A stretch of DNA of 16,490 nucleotides from UMGS1783 sp900555065 (lineage in GTDB: Bacteria; Bacillota; Clostridia; Oscillospirales; UMGS1783). Location of the stretch: NCBI GenBank assembly GCA_937991645.1, contig CALKPL010000005.1, positions 1 to 16,490 on the forward strand, in the 5' to 3' direction. Position numbers and translations under genes: made by a program. Positions 15,823-16,490 of the stretch are shown in pieces (position 1 is the first letter of the stretch; every line of letters starts with the position of its first letter). The notes below the pieces were generated by a model. That model worked only from the letters and a program-made list of their open reading frames with translations, had not been told where the DNA came from and ran no database searches.

Positions 15823-16293
15823 CTAAATAGTTATCATCCCCTCCCCAGGCTGACCAGACAGCATTTGCAACGCCTTGCTGTGGATGCGGTGGACCTGCCT
15901 CCAACTATATGACATGGTGACAGCAACCTGCTCCCAAGTCTTGCCCTCTATGTAGTGTAATCTTATCAGAGTACGCTCTCTCGACGGTAATACTTGTATT
16001 GCAGACTCGATCATGTCTAGTTCGCGCGTTAGTTCGGTGATTTTCGCCGCATACCGAGTGCGCAGTACATCTCGCCGGTGGATACAATTAGCAAATCTGT
16101 CGTCAGATATATCGAGATGGATGGGCAATCCCGTGAATTTGGACGCTTTGGGCGTTACCATTTGAGACTCTACCTCTTGTAATAACCTATATAGCTGATC
16201 CCGTTCGAGCTTTAAATCCCCATATCTACGCAACTGCTCCTTAGTCATGTCGTATCTCCCCTCCCTTAAACACATCATTTCTTCGCCTCCCAT
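15823..16293 (-). CDS. Sigma-70 region 4-like phage regulator (DUF1492/ArpU-like), probable late-gene activator
   Basis: A 156-aa protein with a C-terminal helix-turn-helix like sigma-70 region 4: LPSRERTLIRLHYIEGKTWEQVA then SWRQVHRIHSKALQML (about 102-146). The N-terminal part (17-100) is a long charged helical region (LRRYGDLKLERDQLYRLLQEV, ITELTRELDMIESAIQ). Small phage regulators of this type (ArpU/RinA/DUF1492-like) commonly sit just before the terminase genes and switch on the late operon. Three in-frame ATGs, at 16293, 16278 and 16248, each follow a good ribosome binding site (AAGGAGG, GGGAGG and GGGAGGGGAG, all 7 bases away). I list the first. The conserved domain starts right after the third, so the shorter form may be the main one. 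The activator role is inferred from domain and position. Confidence 0.82.
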   Translation of the reverse strand: MGGEEMMCLREGRYDMTKEQLRRYGDLKLERDQLYRLLQEVESQMVTPKASKFTGLPIHLDISDDRFANCIHRRDVLRTRYAAKITELTRELDMIESAIQVLPSRERTLIRLHYIEGKTWEQVAVTMSYSWRQVHRIHSKALQMLSGQPGEGMITI

Positions 16294-16336
16294 CTATTAA
16301 CCTCCTTAAAACAATAAAAAATCACCCTAAAACATA

Positions 16337-16365
16337 TTGACAGCACGTGTAACACGTGTTATAAT
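16337..16365 (+). promoter_or_regulatory. Consensus promoter of the hicB-like gene
   Basis: The plus strand carries perfect TTGACA (16337..16342) and TATAAT (16360..16365) boxes separated by exactly 17 bases. The predicted start lies about 18 bases before the TTG codon at 16390. Such a strong promoter would be expected to be repressed, and the spacer carries an inverted repeat, listed separately. The minus-strand regulator gene starts 44 bases from the -35 box and shows no equally clear promoter of its own. Confidence 0.87.
16344..16358 (+). promoter_or_regulatory. Operator: 15-bp perfect inverted repeat in the promoter spacer
   Basis: CACGTGT, a central A, then ACACGTG forms a perfect 7+1+7 dyad between the -35 and -10 boxes of the hicB-like promoter. 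A protein bound here would block RNA polymerase. HicB antitoxins often repress their own promoters through a C-terminal DNA-binding domain, so autoregulation is likely; binding by a phage repressor is the alternative. Confidence 0.72.
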
Positions 16366-16389
16366 ATGACCAAGAAAGGAGAATTAGCA

Positions 16390-16490
16390 TTGAAAATCAC
16401 ATATCCAGCTTGTTTTTACCCCGAAGAGAACGGATCGTATTCCGTTGAAATACCTGATTTAGGCTGCGCTACACAAGGGAGAGACTTAAC
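16390..16490 (+). CDS. hicB: HicB-type antitoxin (partial, first 33 codons)
   Basis: The only plus-strand gene, cut by the right end of the window. Starting from TTG at 16390, with GGAG 8 bases upstream, it reads MKITYPACFYPEENGSYSVE and continues with IPDLGCATQGRDL. This is the N-terminal HicB fold: Y-P-A-x-F, then G-x-Y-S-V-E-I-P-D-L-x-G-C-x-T-x-G. HicB neutralises the HicA mRNA interferase by covering its active site and usually represses the operon. No hicA fits in the 96 bases upstream, so hicA would have to lie downstream, or this is a solitary HicB-like protein, which prophages also carry. Only the N-terminal part is visible, so the DNA-binding domain is not confirmed. Confidence 0.83.
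   Translation, partial: MKITYPACFYPEENGSYSVEIPDLGCATQGRDL

Noticed and set aside
16344..16358. CACGTG motifs as eukaryotic E-boxes
   Set aside because: The context is bacterial/phage; they are halves of one dyad inside a sigma-70 promoter.
1..16490. tRNA genes, CRISPR arrays, insertion sequences, integrase or att sites
   Set aside because: None seen: no repeat-spacer pattern, no transposase or recombinase motif, and no cloverleaf-like segment noticed by eye; weak tRNA-like folds cannot be excluded without a search.

Overview
The window is the late (packaging, head and tail) half of a siphovirus prophage from a low- to mid-GC Firmicute, most likely a Clostridia-type host. Reasons: the HK97-type gene order, protein families typical of clostridial prophages (HNH + P27-like small terminase, YqbG-like connector, Dit, Tal, DUF859-type fibre), strong AGGAGG ribosome binding sites, a consensus TTGACA/TATAAT promoter and an intrinsic terminator. 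The species cannot be told from the sequence alone.

Layout. Everything except the last ~100 bases is transcribed on the minus strand, so the genes read from right to left. At the right edge a partial HicB-type antitoxin gene starts on the plus strand (16390 onward) behind a consensus promoter whose spacer is filled by a 15-bp inverted repeat. Divergent from it lies a 156-aa protein with a sigma-70 region-4-like helix-turn-helix, probably the late-gene regulator (15823..16293). Next comes a lipoprotein gene (15197..15760) with its own promoter and its own intrinsic terminator, which fits a moron / lysogenic-conversion gene. An HNH endonuclease (14806..15108), small terminase (14368..14709) and large terminase (12713..14371) form the packaging module. 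Portal, U35-type prohead protease and HK97-fold capsid protein follow (12684..9731), then four small connector/completion genes (9692..8425), the tail tube protein (7846..8412), and the tail-assembly chaperone pair G/GT, which is joined by a -1 ribosomal frameshift at A AAA AAC. The tail tip follows: tape measure (976 aa), Dit, Tal-like baseplate protein, DUF859-like fibre, and the first 34 codons of a small charged protein that usually precedes the holin.

How they fit together. Terminase and HNH package DNA through the portal into a capsid matured by the protease. The connector genes close the head. G and GT load the tape measure, around which the tube protein polymerises, and Dit, Tal and the fibre form the adsorption tip. 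Most genes from the terminases leftwards overlap or are separated by fewer than 40 bases, which indicates one late operon. The long plus-strand reading frames are shadows of these genes. No RNA genes, insertion sequences, CRISPR arrays or att sites were seen. The most notable non-routine signals are the complete frameshift cassette in G/GT, the independently transcribed lipoprotein, the repeat-filled hicB promoter, a possible activator-dependent late promoter just upstream of the terminator at 15124..15154, and three stacked ribosome-binding-site/ATG units at the regulator start.
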